DNA of 64,000 nucleotides from Chlamydomonas reinhardtii. Taxonomy: Eukaryota > Chlorophyta > Chlorophyceae > Chlamydomonadales > Chlamydomonadaceae. The position numbers and the translations under genes were made by a program. Of the stretch, positions 10,601-21,111 are shown piece after piece. The DNA is taken from contig NC_057020.1 in the NCBI RefSeq assembly GCF_000002595.2, forward strand, positions 3,694,706-3,758,705, in the 5' to 3' direction. The number at the start of each line of letters is the position of its first letter. Position 1 is the first letter of the stretch. The notes under the pieces were generated by a model. It was not told the DNA's origin, made no database searches, and saw nothing but the letters and a program-made list of their open reading frames with translations.

Positions 10601-13600
10601 GAGGCGGAGGGCGCCCTGCTGGCTACTGCGGAGAGGCTGCAGGTGCGGCAGGGAGGGGCACTGCATCGCGCATGGGTGGTGAATTGTTGGTGCTCCACGC
10701 GTGCGGCTGGGGGTGGCACTCCTGCCTCGGCTGCGGTGATGGCGATGGGTATGTATGGGGGGGGGCGTGGGCTGGTGTGTCCACTCCACGGCTGCCGCCC
10801 CCACATCTCGTGACACAGGAGCTGGTGGCGGCTACTGCGCCCGCTGCCGCCAGTGACGACGCCGCACCACTGAGCCGTGACCAGCTGGCGCAGCTGCACA
10901 AGTGGTCCAAACAGATGCTGGGGCGCCTGAAGAGGTGGGTGCGGGTGGGGAGAGCGCGGGCAAGCACTGGCGAGCACTGCAGTCGCAGTGATGGCGCTGC
11001 TGGCCATGAAGGTTGTGCACGCACACACACGCGCGCCTGCAGCAGCGTGGTCAGGGACCAGGGCCTAAGGCAGCGGACCGCGGCATCGGTACCGGTTGAT
11101 ATCTTGTCCGATGCGCATGCAGTCATGTCCTCTCTCAGCCCTACAGACCTACGAATTACGTAATTTTGTTGGCTGTCGTTGGCTCGTTGCGTGTAACCGC
11201 CGCAGTGAGAAGTCGCAGTCTGCCCGGCTGTTCAGTCGGCAGGACCTAGCCGACAGCATTGCACGAGCAGGCCGCGCCGGCGGGGCCGGCACCGGCGGCG
11301 GCCTCGGCGGCCTTTCGCCATCCTGGGGCGACTCTTCATCTACCGGCGCGGGCGGCGGCGCCGCAGGCGCGCCCGCTCAGACCTGGCAGGTGCCTTTCAT
11401 CGCCGCTGGTGGCAACCGCTTTCTACAGGCGGCAGCCGCCGCCGCGTCAGCGGCGGACGACGGTTCCGGGGTGGCGGCGGCGGTGCCGCCGCCGCCAGGG
11501 CCTTCTGTGGCGGCCATCGCCAGCGGCCAGGCGGCGCTGCTGGCGGACCCGCTACTGGCGCACCGACTGGAGCTACAGCTGGCGGCAGTAGCGCCCAAGC
11601 TGGCGGCTGTAGCGGTGCTGCTCAAGACGCAGCTACTGCCGGCCATGCCCTGGCTGTCTATGGAGGCATCGGACCGCCTGCAGGTTGGGTTGGGTTGGGG
11701 TGGGTGGGTGGTCGAGTGTGGTTGCTGCATAGCCGCTTTCATTGCCCTGGACATGGAACTGCAGCCGCGCTTGGGGTGAGCTAAGCTCTGCATGCGAGAG
11801 GCTGCTACAGCTGCATCAGTTGGAAGGCACGCGGGAAATGGAAAGAGGACACGAGTATGGCAGGCGTGTGCTGCCACACCGAGCCCATCATCGTGTGGGC
11901 CTTTGCAGCCAGAGACCTTTGGTAGCGGGCCGGTGATGGGGACTAAAGCCCCCGCACCCCGTCGGCTCCCTTAATCCACGCCCTGACTTAAGGAATAACG
12001 TAATTGATTATTTATGCAGGCGGAGACTTCGGAGGCCGCCGAGTCGGTGGCCCAGGCCGCCGAGGGGCTGGTGCAGCTGTGCAGTCTGCTGCCGGCGGGC
12101 GCGGCGGTGTTTGGCGACGCGGCCGTGGCGGGAGAGCCCAAGCGCAGGGCCGCCGAGGTGGAGGCGGGTGAGGCGGGCGCACCGCGGCGAGACGGGTGCC
12201 GGGCGCCGCGTGCGTGCGGCTTGTGTTGCGGACGTGCCGTGTGCTGCTTGTGCGCTGTCCATGGTGCTCTACCTCAGGATGCCACCCTCACCATGGCGCA
12301 CCCGCATTCACCTCATCGCCTCACCTTGGCCCCTCCGCTGCTGCTGGCCGCACAGGCCGTGACGCGTGGCTGTACGGCAGCCCCGACATGCTGGGGGCGC
12401 CCCCCGAGCAGCCCATGGTGGATGAGGCGGGGCTGGTCAGCGTGTCGCGGGTGCAGGTGAGGGTAAGGGTGAGAGTGAGAGTGAGAGTGAGAGGGGGGAA
12501 GGGAGGGAGGGGAAGGAGCAGATGTGAGGGGTGGACAAGGGTGGGCCTCCAAAGATCCGGCGTTACGGCAGCCTCCCGCGAGCCTCCCCGAGCGGCTGAT
12601 GTCTGCGCAAGCGTGACCTCGCCAAGTGCGCAACGCGCTCTTACCTGCCGCCCCCAGCCTTGGAATGCATGCACACAAACCCCACCTCCCTCCACGCCCT
12701 CCCTCACGCCCTCCCACCAGGCCGCCCTGACGCCGCTGCTGCGTGACCGCAAGGCCGGCGGCCGGGCGCTGGGCGATGTGCTGGAGCCGCTGCGTGCGGC
12801 GGCGGCGGCCGGCGCGGCCAAGCGGGCGGTGCTGGAGGCGGAGCTGAGGTTCGCGGCGCGGTCTGGCGGTCTGGCGGCTGAGCACGTGGCGCACCTGATG
12901 ATGAGCGTGGGCATGGCGCTGGAGGACGTGCGAGGTGTGGTGCTGGGTGGGCCGGGTTGTGTCCACCACCAAACAGTAGGGAGCAAAACATGGAGGTTGG
13001 GGCGTTTTACACCATTCCGAACCGGAAATGATGGGTGGGTGGGGATGTGCGGCAGTGGGTTGGGCGGCTATCATGCCAGCTAGCTAGCTCCGTGCTGTAG
13101 GACACAGTGCTGGTCAGTGTGACCGCCGCCACTGATGCCGCCGCCTTGGCTGCTCCTGCCGCCGCACCCGCCGCCGCCGCACAGCCGCCAAGGACACCGC
13201 CGCCATCAAGTCGTACTTCGGCGCGGCGGCGGCTGTACGGCAAGTGCTGCAGGCGGCGGACAGCCTGGAGGTGCACCCCTGCGAGGCCTGCCTCAAGGTG
13301 AGCCGGCGGCAGCTGATGCAGGGCAGGCTGCAGCTGATGTGGCGGCAGCTGCAGCCTTAGGACGCAAGACCCACACCCGGTATCGCTGCCCCTCCACGCC
13401 CTCTTTGGTGCTCCTGCCGCCTGTCTGCTACACACATACACTTCCGTATGCAAGCACCAAATTCTCCCGCCCACCTCCTCCCCACCTCCATCACCCGGCA
13501 TCGCCTAAGCAGTCATGCCTGGAACCCCTCTTCCTCCCCCTCTCCTCCTCCTGCTCCCCGTCAGGCGCTGGTGGAGCAGGTGCGGGCGCAGCGCGACTGG

Positions 13601-14528
13601 CTGGACCGGCTGCCCGACCTGCTGGTTAACGCGCCCGCAGCGGACGTGGAGGTGAGCGACCACGGGGATGGTAGACACCAGCCCAAACTAAACCGGACCC
13701 GATGCAAAAGAGGGGGATGGGGGTGCATGAGAAACCGGCAGGAGGGAACGTGGTGGGAGGGAGATGGCACGGGGGGGGGGTGCACTCGCTGCCGTACCCA
13801 TACAGACTGAGACACAGCAGTTGCTGACGCAGCCTGGGTTGGCGGAGGGGTGGGAGGACAATGTTACGTGCATGTGCCTATTTGGCCTGCTGCATACTGG
13901 GGATAGTGCTGCAGTGCGATTCTGTGCTGTGCTGCGCGATGTCGGCCGGGTACCACCTGAGCGCCTGTTGCCATTGTGTGCTCTGCCGCTGGCAGGGCCG
14001 GCTGCTGGGCAAGGTGGAGGAGCTGCATCAGGGCTTCAAGTGGGTGCCGCGAACATCGCGCCGGGCACGCACAGCAGGGGGCCTTGTCGAGTGTGCCAGG
14101 GTTTGCTGTGCCTCACGCCGTAATGCGCTGAGTACCGTCGTCACCTGCGACTGTTGCACTAGCAGTTCGTATCACGTGCCCCTGCTCGACCTGCCCCAGC
14201 CACGTGCCTGCGCACCGCCGCCCCTGCCCACTGCCGCCACAGGAAGGCGCTGGGCAAGCTGGATGCGCACAAGCGGCGCACGCTGGATGTGCACGCGCGG
14301 AGAGCGGGCGGCGACGCGGCTGGGGAGGACGAGGATGCGGAGGGCGGCGGGTATGAGGATGACTGGCAGGGCGACGAGGGAGGTGAAGAAGGAGGCAGCC
14401 AGCGGCCGCACGGGCATGGCGGCGCCAGGGGCGGCGCGACAGGCACGGGGACAGGGACAGGGAGGGCGGGCGCCGCTGCGGCCAACCCGCCGAAGCCCTC
14501 CCCGCCGCGGCGCGAGTGGCAGGACTAG
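7624..14528 (+). CDS. Large low-complexity coiled-coil protein, about 13 exons
   Basis: Model: 7624-7720, 7825-9692, 9914-10219, 10580-10642, 10819-10934, 11206-11683, 12020-12167, 12356-12456, 12721-12934, 13185-13297, 13565-13651, 13996-14043 and 14247-14528. The first eleven exons keep phase and give 1,197 codons. The N-terminus MDPAGPRRRSAAYEHRSVIG is followed by about 620 residues of Ala/Gly/Ser/Pro-rich disorder (exon 2). Helical, heptad-like segments come next (EENARLREQVEHLQRLAAM; HLQQYKSQVVQLQRQVALM; RDQLAQLHKWSKQMLGRLKR; RDWLDRLPDLL), and the protein ends in an acidic Gly-rich tail and PPRREWQD. There are no membrane segments or enzyme motifs. The layout suggests a structural, possibly centrosomal or ciliary scaffold, but I do not recognise the family. 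The last two junctions are uncertain: the final acceptor could be at 14243 with a different upstream donor, and the exon at 13185 could instead start at about 13102. Confidence 0.7.
12457..12492 (+). repeat. (GTGAGA)n-like tract at a splice donor
   Basis: The intron after exon 8 of the coiled-coil gene opens with tandem GTGAGG/GTAAGG/GTGAGA units. This produces about six overlapping consensus-like 5' splice sites in a row. Confidence 0.75.
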
Positions 14529-15968
14529 TGTGTGGAGTGACCTAGACCACCCTGGTGTGGAGTGACCTAGACCACCGCTGCTTTTGAGGTATGGGTACGT
14601 ATAGCGGCAGCGGAGGAGGGAAGCGCGTTCTTGCGAGTCTGACTGGATACTGCACGGATGGCGAATGACAACGTAACCGGCTGCCCTGACGCGGTGTGCG
14701 CCGCAAACTGACCATACGGTACCACATATGGTGAGCTGTGTCAAACTGTATCAAACCCCCATGTGTCCCGGTTCGCCCCGATCCGTATCCTTGCATACGG
14801 GTTGCCTTGCAAACAATACAAGCTTACATTCAGGGAGCCATCCGCATTCTGTGCATGCTTCAGGCGCAACGCCTACGTCCGAGCCCGCCCTATCCCATGG
14901 AACCCCGACATGCCTCATTCCCGTCTCGGTCCCGTCCCGTCTGAACATCACGCGCCTACTCGGCCTCAAAGCAGCCGGAAAATTGCACGGTGATCCCGCC
15001 GCGCCGTCTGACAGACGACACCCGGCCCAACGCCCTGTGCAGTCGCGCGCATCGAGACACATAATCCTAGGCCCGAAACACTAACACACACCATCGGACA
15101 GGTAACGCCCGCCACTCCCGACCCGACACGTCACGTCTGCCTGGGTGACCCGCCAAGCCCACACCACGCACCGGAGAGCGCAGGGGCGCATTTAGCGCCC
15201 AGACCCCGCGTTTGGCTGCCGCCGTGCGGGTAGCCCGCAGCCCCGCACCGAGTCGCGCCCGGGTCCCGACCCGTTCTCCGACCCATCACCATACATGCCG
15301 GAACACAGGCTGCCACAGGCTGCCTGGCCACAGGCAACTGAAACACCGGCCACCCGGCTGTGACCCGGCCCTAGGACCCTGCCCACTGCATGCACAGGCA
15401 GCAGCAAGAGGCTCTCATGTGCCTCCGCAGCTGCAGTCACCAGACCGTATCAGTTCAATTCAGCTCCCGCAACCGGGCGGCTCCCGCTGCAGTTCACGGG
15501 CACGAGAGCCACCCTACCAAGGCCGCCTCGCCCCGCGACAGCTGCGGCCGGCCCGACCGCCGCTGTGGTCCGACCGCCGCTGCGGCCGCCGCAGCCAGCG
15601 GCTGCTACCCGCCTTGCCGGAACACGCCGGCCGCCGCGCAAGCTGCTTGCCCCTGCCTCGCTCGCTATGACAGCGCCGCCGGGCCCAGCCATGCAGCCGC
15701 GCGCCTGATGGCAGCTGTTCGCTGTGCCGCAGCCGCCGCTGCCGCCGCTGCCTCCTCCAACCAGCTATCAGCCCCAGTTGCTAGCCGGCAGCCGCTATGG
15801 CCGTATAAAGCACTGCTGCTGCCTCGCCACGGCCGCTCCCTGCCGCTCTCGCGGCCGCTACACCAGCCGCTGCCCTTCCTGCTCCTCCCACGCCGGCGCC
15901 GCAGCGCCATCGCTGCCTCTGCCTGCTCCTCCCCTTCAGCGCCTGCCGCCTCAGCCGCCTCCGCCGCT
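14529..15968. other. Convergent intergenic region
   Basis: Lies between the convergent coiled-coil (+) and GYF-like (-) genes, so it mainly holds two 3' UTRs. The part from 14600 to 15200 is mixed-composition unique sequence. The part from 15380 to 15968 is GC-rich and opens several Ala/Pro/Cys-rich frames lacking starts or splice partners. No RNA gene or mobile element was recognised. Confidence 0.45.
14530..14579 (+). repeat. 25-bp direct tandem duplication after a stop codon
   Basis: Two adjacent near-identical copies of a 25-bp unit beginning GTGTGGAGTGACCTAGACCA start one base after the coiled-coil gene's TAG. It lies in the 3' UTR, and no function is evident. Confidence 0.85.
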
Positions 15969-17039
15969 CTACCGCATGAGCTCCACCTGCAGCGAGGCCT
16001 CCTGCGGGTCGCGGTGCTCCTTGCGCTGCTCACGGATGCGGTTCAGGCTGGGCTTCAGCGAGAAGGTCCGCTTGATCCAGGTGGCGAAGCGCACTGCGAG
16101 GAGGGGAGAGGTGGCGGAGGCATGGGGTCGGATGAGACGGGTCCACATGGGCATCTGGGTGGACGCCACCAGCCGCTAGCCATATAGGATTTGGGCCCAG
16201 CCCCGGGCTGCCCAGCGAGCTTGTGGGCGATCACTTTTGCTGCCATTGCGGAGCAGCTACGCATGCCGTAAACCGGCAAGGCGCCACCCCACCCCCGGGG
16301 GCCCTCCACCGTTCGTATTCATGTCCGTCTACACCCTCAGTGCACCCCCGGCGCCCGAGCGACTCCCCTGGACCTTTCAACCCCGCCCTCCTAGCGTCCT
16401 CCGCGCCCGCTTCGCTCCTCGGGACTCACCCTCGGGCGTCCGGACCATGGGCAGCAGCAGCTTGATGTTCTTAGCGGGCAGCCAGTCATAGAGGCCGTGG
16501 CCCCAGAACAGCGTGTTCTCGTCCACGATGCCTGACACCCACGCCTCCTTCACGACGTGCAGCGGGCAGGGCCCGCGCGGCACGTTCATCCGATCCCGGT
16601 AGTACCAAATGTTCTTGCGCATGAGCATGCGCTGGTAGTTAATCATCTCATACTGGTAGGGGCTGAGCACAATTTTCCGGGGCACCGGGCGCAGCTCGCC
16701 CTTCCACGGCGTCGCGGGTGCCGCATTGTCCAATGGGTGCGGCTTCGACATATCGAACAATGTCGCGAGCTCCATGGCTTCCATCTGCGCCAGCTCCTGC
16801 TGAGTACCCCGCAGCCGCCGCATCTCCACCGCGCGCGCGTCCGCTGGCGAGCCGCCCGCACCACTGGGGCCAGGAACTGGTAGATCGGCGATAGCGGGCA
16901 GGATCTCAGCGAGGCGACGGTCCATGTGCTGCTCCTGGCTGCTCGGCGAGGACTCGTCTAGCGGCCTCATGACTTTGTGCAGCCTAATTTTACGAGTGAC
17001 AACCTGGCCATCCGAGGGGCCTGCCCCCGGCTCCGACAT
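15969..17039 (-). CDS. GYF-like domain protein, two exons
   Basis: Exons 17039-16430 and 16093-15969 join in phase 1 to give 244 residues. The N-terminus MSEPGAGPSDGQVVTRKIRL is followed by a basic then acidic linker. A segment beginning SPYQYEMINYQRMLMRKNIW leads into WYYRDRMNVPRGPCPLHVVK and NTLFWGHGLYDWLPAKNI. The pattern W-Y-Y-x-D, then G-P, then a W-x-x-G-L-x-D-W-L-P turn, fits the GYF_2 type of fold (a Trp/Tyr-rich domain of eukaryotic and organellar proteins). The C-terminal exon (FATWIKRTFSLKPSLNRIRE) is basic and helical. An upstream in-frame ATG at 17084 would add 15 residues; 17039 is preferred because the following sequence is compositionally coding. The fold call is an inference from motif spacing; partner and compartment are unknown. 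Confidence 0.72.
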
Positions 17040-17719
17040 GTTTGCAGGCTCCTCTGAACGCTCAAAAATTGGGGTGCAAGTCAAGTTTTCGTGCCGTGGG
17101 GCTTCCGCTGACCCTAATGGTGCTCAGGTAAAATGCAGGCAGGTGTGTGCAAATATGGGCTGCACGGGGAAATTCGACAAGTACACGCTGCAACCGGTTC
17201 ACAAGTTGCCCATGCAACATTGCCTACCGCAGCCATTTCTGCGGACTCTGTTACAAACGCGATGCCTACTGTTGTTTGGTTGATATGCGATTCATAGAAG
17301 ACAGGGCCAACGCAGTGAGACTTGAGTAAACCTGCTTTTCCCTACACTCGCACGCCACCGTTTTGTGGCTGGAAGACACCTTATCATACTTCTCATAGCT
17401 TAAGCATATACAATTTTGCCTGTAACGTGGTTTGACGTTGCGCGGAGCCCAAGCGGAACATCGCTTGGCGGAGGCAGCGAAAGCTAGCTGACGATGAAGT
17501 TCCTGCGTCGATGCTTCTGTGTACCACCAACTCGTAGCGCGGACCTTTCGGCGGAGGTATGTGGTGCGCTGCATTTGCGACGCGACATGCCGCTGTAGCA
17601 CTGGGCTATCCTTTTCGCGGCCCGGTGCTATGAGGGAGCAAAAGGGCGCCTGTTCTACGCATCCCTCAAGCGGAGGGGCTTAAGTCTATGACTTTTCGCC
17701 AGGAAGCTCAATCGTCGGC
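17040..17719. promoter_or_regulatory. Shared upstream region of divergent genes
   Basis: 680 bp between the divergently transcribed GYF-like gene and the first Y-x-N-P-L gene. It is less GC-rich than its flanks, with no coding signal, and presumably contains both core promoters. No operator-like dyad was noticed. Confidence 0.4.
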
Positions 17720-20210
17720 ATGCGTGAATCCATGTTTGTGAAAACGCAGAATGGTGCCGGTGGGGAAGCCCCGCGCTTTGCAAGCGCACTACACGGTAAA
17801 GAGTTGGCCGTACGTCGGAGCTCTACCACCGGGCCCGCTCTCGATTATGTGCTGGACGAGGACTCGGGCCCCGCGCAGCTGAGCAACATGCTGCAAGAGC
17901 AGGGATCCTGGCGCCTCCAGCGGGGTGACATGACAGCCGTGGAGTGCGTCCGCTACGTGACGCGCAGTCCACACGTCTCTTCAGGCGGCGCGCCTCCCCC
18001 CACGAGCTTGTCTGGAGGCGGTGCAGGCTTCTTCGGCCCGCGGAGCAGCCAGGATGGCCAAGCGCACGAGGGCTTGCATGAAGTCAGGCGCCGCTCATCT
18101 GCGGGCGGGGCACCGGTCAGCACGCGCAGCCACCGCAACTCCAGCGGAGGCAGCGTCGAGTACGAAGTGCAGTGAGTGAACGCACGGGCGGGACAAGCAA
18201 GGGGGGCATGTTGGTTGAACGGCCTGTTACTGGTAGCCTGCCCCGGCTATGTTTGACACTTACCCCCATCGCTCGCGCCTTGATCCTTCCTTCGTTTCCA
18301 GTTCATGCTACTTCAATCCGCTGGTGGAGGGCTCAGCGGAAGCGGAAGCTGAGTGCGATACGGCCGAGGCGCAGGAGCCAGCCCCGCAGCCCGTGCAGAA
18401 GCCTGCTGAGGCAGTTGAGGCTGCGGCACTCATGGAGGTGGCTGCAGAAGTGCCGTTGGACGCCGTGCACGCGTGCAGCTCGGGAGTTAGCGGCCGCGTG
18501 ACGCCTGGCGACGCCCTAACAAAGCTCTCACGCAGCTGCAGTACAGGTCGTAGCAGTTGGAGCAGCGTGTCTGGTGCGAGTGAGGTGGACGTGCTGGCGG
18601 CAGCGGCCACTGCAGCTGTCGCACCAGAGGCGCCGGCGACCCCGCTGCAGTGTGTCTCCAGTCAGCAGCTCGGCCTGCTGCACACCCTCTCCACCGCCAG
18701 CAGCAGCAGTGCCAGCGGCGATAGGAACAGCAACCAGACTCTTCTGGTGCGGCAGTCTGCATCCTATTCATGTGAGGACGCGAGCGGCGTGGCAACGGCG
18801 CAGCCTGCGGAGGCTCCCGCGTCAGCATGCCGGGCAGAGCTAGCAGCAGCGCGCGCAGCACCCTCCACCTCTGGCATCAACGCTGATGAGCGGCTGGAGC
18901 GCGCACAGGCTCACAAAGTGGAGCAATGTCCAGCAGCCGCCGCGGCGGCTGGGTCATTTGCTGCCTCTTTCAGCTCTGCTGCGGGGCGGCGGCACAAGCG
19001 CACCCAGTCCTCCTACCTGGACCTGGCGGTAGCTGCAGAGCGGCTGTCCGAGGCGCTGTCCGAACATGCCAGCTACATCTGCCTGCTCCCGCCGCCGGCT
19101 CTGCGGCCGGCGTCGCCGCAGAAGGCGCACTGGGTGTCATCACCGGCAGTCCTCGCCGCCTACGAATGTCTGGACTCGCCCCAGCGTCAGCAGCCGCAGA
19201 TGCAGACTTGCAATACACAAGCAGTGCGATGCATGGAAAGCGGCGACTGCTGTGTTGGAGATTCGGACGAGTCGACCGGCACTGCTGTGGCCACCTCCAT
19301 CGCAAACCACGCGGCGAAGCAGGCGACAGAGGAGCGAAGCCAGGAGCAGCACTCAGCGCCAGAGGTGTGGCCTGAGCCGGCGGGGCAAGTGCACTCACCG
19401 GAGCCTGCTCCCTGTCCCCAGATCCCCTGCGCCTGTGGCTGCATGCGGGCGGGCTGCAGCGTCCCCGGCCTGTGCATGACGCGCGCGCTCATCAAGCAGA
19501 TGCACCTGGCCTCCCGCGCGGCGCTGCTGTCGGAACCGACTGAGGCGCCAGCCGAGCCTTCGGGCGCTGCGGGTGCCGACACAGCGGCGGGGCACGTATC
19601 TGCAGGGTCGCCCTTTGCCGCTGCCTTCGCCTCAGCAGAGGCGGCGCTGATGGGGCGCTCCAGGGCGGCGGCAAAGGGTTCCTGCGATGGCGGCGGCAGC
19701 GTCTCCAGCTCCGAGGGGGGCGCGGTGGTCACCTGCGTCGTCGTCATACCCAGGCCGGGCACCAAGTGCCAGCTAGATGCCGACACAGAGGATCAGGCGC
19801 CGCAGGTTGCTGCGGCTGAGGTCGGAGGCCTGCAGGGGCAGGAGTGGCTTGTGGCCCGGAGCACCAGCTCAAGCAGCTCGGAGAGCGGCGAGTCCACCGC
19901 GAGTGCAGCGCTGTGCAGTGTGCACAGCTCCTGGCGCCAGCCCATGACGTGGACGCCGCTGCGTGAGCGATGCGCTGCCGCTCGGGCGCCGGCGCCGCCC
20001 GGCGCTTGCGTCATTACGGCGAAGGGCAGCGAGGCAGTGCAGGCGGCGTGTGTAGTGGAGGGCCCTGGGGTATCGTGCGCGGAACTGCTGACCACAGGCG
20101 TTACCGAGCCGTCCGCAGCGGCATGGCTGCCGTTGCGGGAGCGCTATGCTTGGATGACGCGGTCGGGTCGGCAGCGGGGTGGGCTTGAGATGGAAACGCG
20201 ACGTGTGTAG
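17720..20210 (+). CDS. Y-x-N-P-L motif protein A (tandem family, member 1)
   Basis: Exons 17720-18171 and 18302-20210 (joined in phase 2) encode 786 residues. The exon-1 part looks well constrained (MRESMFVKTQNGAGG; LDYVLDEDSGPAQLSNMLQE; SWRLQRGDMTAVECVRYV) and precedes a Ser/Gly linker. The splice junction falls just before the motif SCYFNPLVEG (about residue 152). The long second exon is Ala/Ser-rich but contains a helical block (SYLDLAVAAERLSEALSEHA), a Cys-rich block around residues 520-550 (CACGCMRAGCSVPGLCMTRA), and two C-terminal copies of W-x-P-L-R-E-R-[CY]-A about 60 residues apart. No catalytic motif, signal peptide or membrane helix was seen. I do not recognise the family. It resembles the next gene in both the NPL motif and the Cys block. 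Confidence 0.72.
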
Positions 20211-21111
20211 GCATTCGGCATGCCGTCGTGCATGTCGGTCAGGGCGTGCAGGTTGCGCCGATGTCCCGCGGAAACCTGTTTGCCAGGCTGGGCGCAGTAA
20301 ATTGCTTGCGACTTGTATGTTGGCTGTGTGTGTGACATTTGTGCGCGCGTTGTGGTGCGGCGACGGTGCCGAATGAGCCGAGCGGCGCTTCATTGTTTCT
20401 CTGATGGATGCATAAGCCTTATTGCTGGGTGCGCTGAGACATTGCGCTGGGAGACACTTCATTGCACTACTGAGCAGGGTGTATGTGTGATTTATTACGC
20501 ACAGTAGTCTGAGCCTCTCCAGTCGAACGCCCAGCCGCTGCGCCGATGCTGGCGACGGAAACTCCTTAGATGCATAGCTAATTGATACTGTAAGGGGGAT
20601 AGCTCTGGCTTGGGGGCAACGCGTGCGAGGAGCCACATTTATGTGTGCGCCCTGAGGGCGCGCGTGCAGGTAGGGTGTGCCAGAAACTGGTTCTATTGTA
20701 GCCGAGGGTGTTGCTGGTTTGATTGTTGGCTCGCGAAGAAGCCGGGACAAGTGGAGGGCACATGCTCGATTTCTCAGTGAAATGTGGTATCTTGCCTGCA
20801 CGAACAAGCAGCAAAGGAGGGTCAGGGGCTTTGGTTGTAGTCTTCCAGATGTAAAACCCATGCTCTCGGGCGCGTCCCGCCGGTTCGTCCAGAGACTGGC
20901 GCATTAGCACTCCATGTCGCCCAAGTGGCCGTTGCTCCCTTGTTCTGTTCGCGGCTGTATCAAGGAGACGCCATTATGTTATTACAACGCACTCGCGCGA
21001 GCCCAGCCGATCACCGCTCTCAGAGGCTTGTTTGAGCTCTTGGGCTCTTGCGGCATGTGACGCTAATTGCTAAGCCAAGCCCATGATGCGACACTGTGTG
21101 CAGGCGCCTCG
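20211..21111. other. Intergenic between family members A and B
   Basis: About 0.9 kb. The left part is the 3' UTR of member A, with TGTAA at 20589. No exon matching the conserved exon 1 of member A was found upstream of member B, so B either lacks it or has diverged. Nothing else was recognised. Confidence 0.45.
20589..20593 (+). terminator. Candidate TGTAA poly(A) signal of member A
   Basis: TGTAA 379 nt after the stop of member A, a usual distance for volvocine 3' UTRs. Confidence 0.45.

Noticed and set aside
13102-13184. Alternative left extension of a coiled-coil-gene exon (DTVLVSVTAATD...)
   Set aside because: Frame does not continue into the conserved-looking AKDTAAIKSYF segment; a CAG acceptor at 13182-13184 keeps phase instead.
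15390-16187. 265-codon Ala/Pro/Cys-rich plus-strand frame
   Set aside because: Overlaps the last exon of the GYF-like gene on the other strand, which has protein-level support; no recognisable feature.
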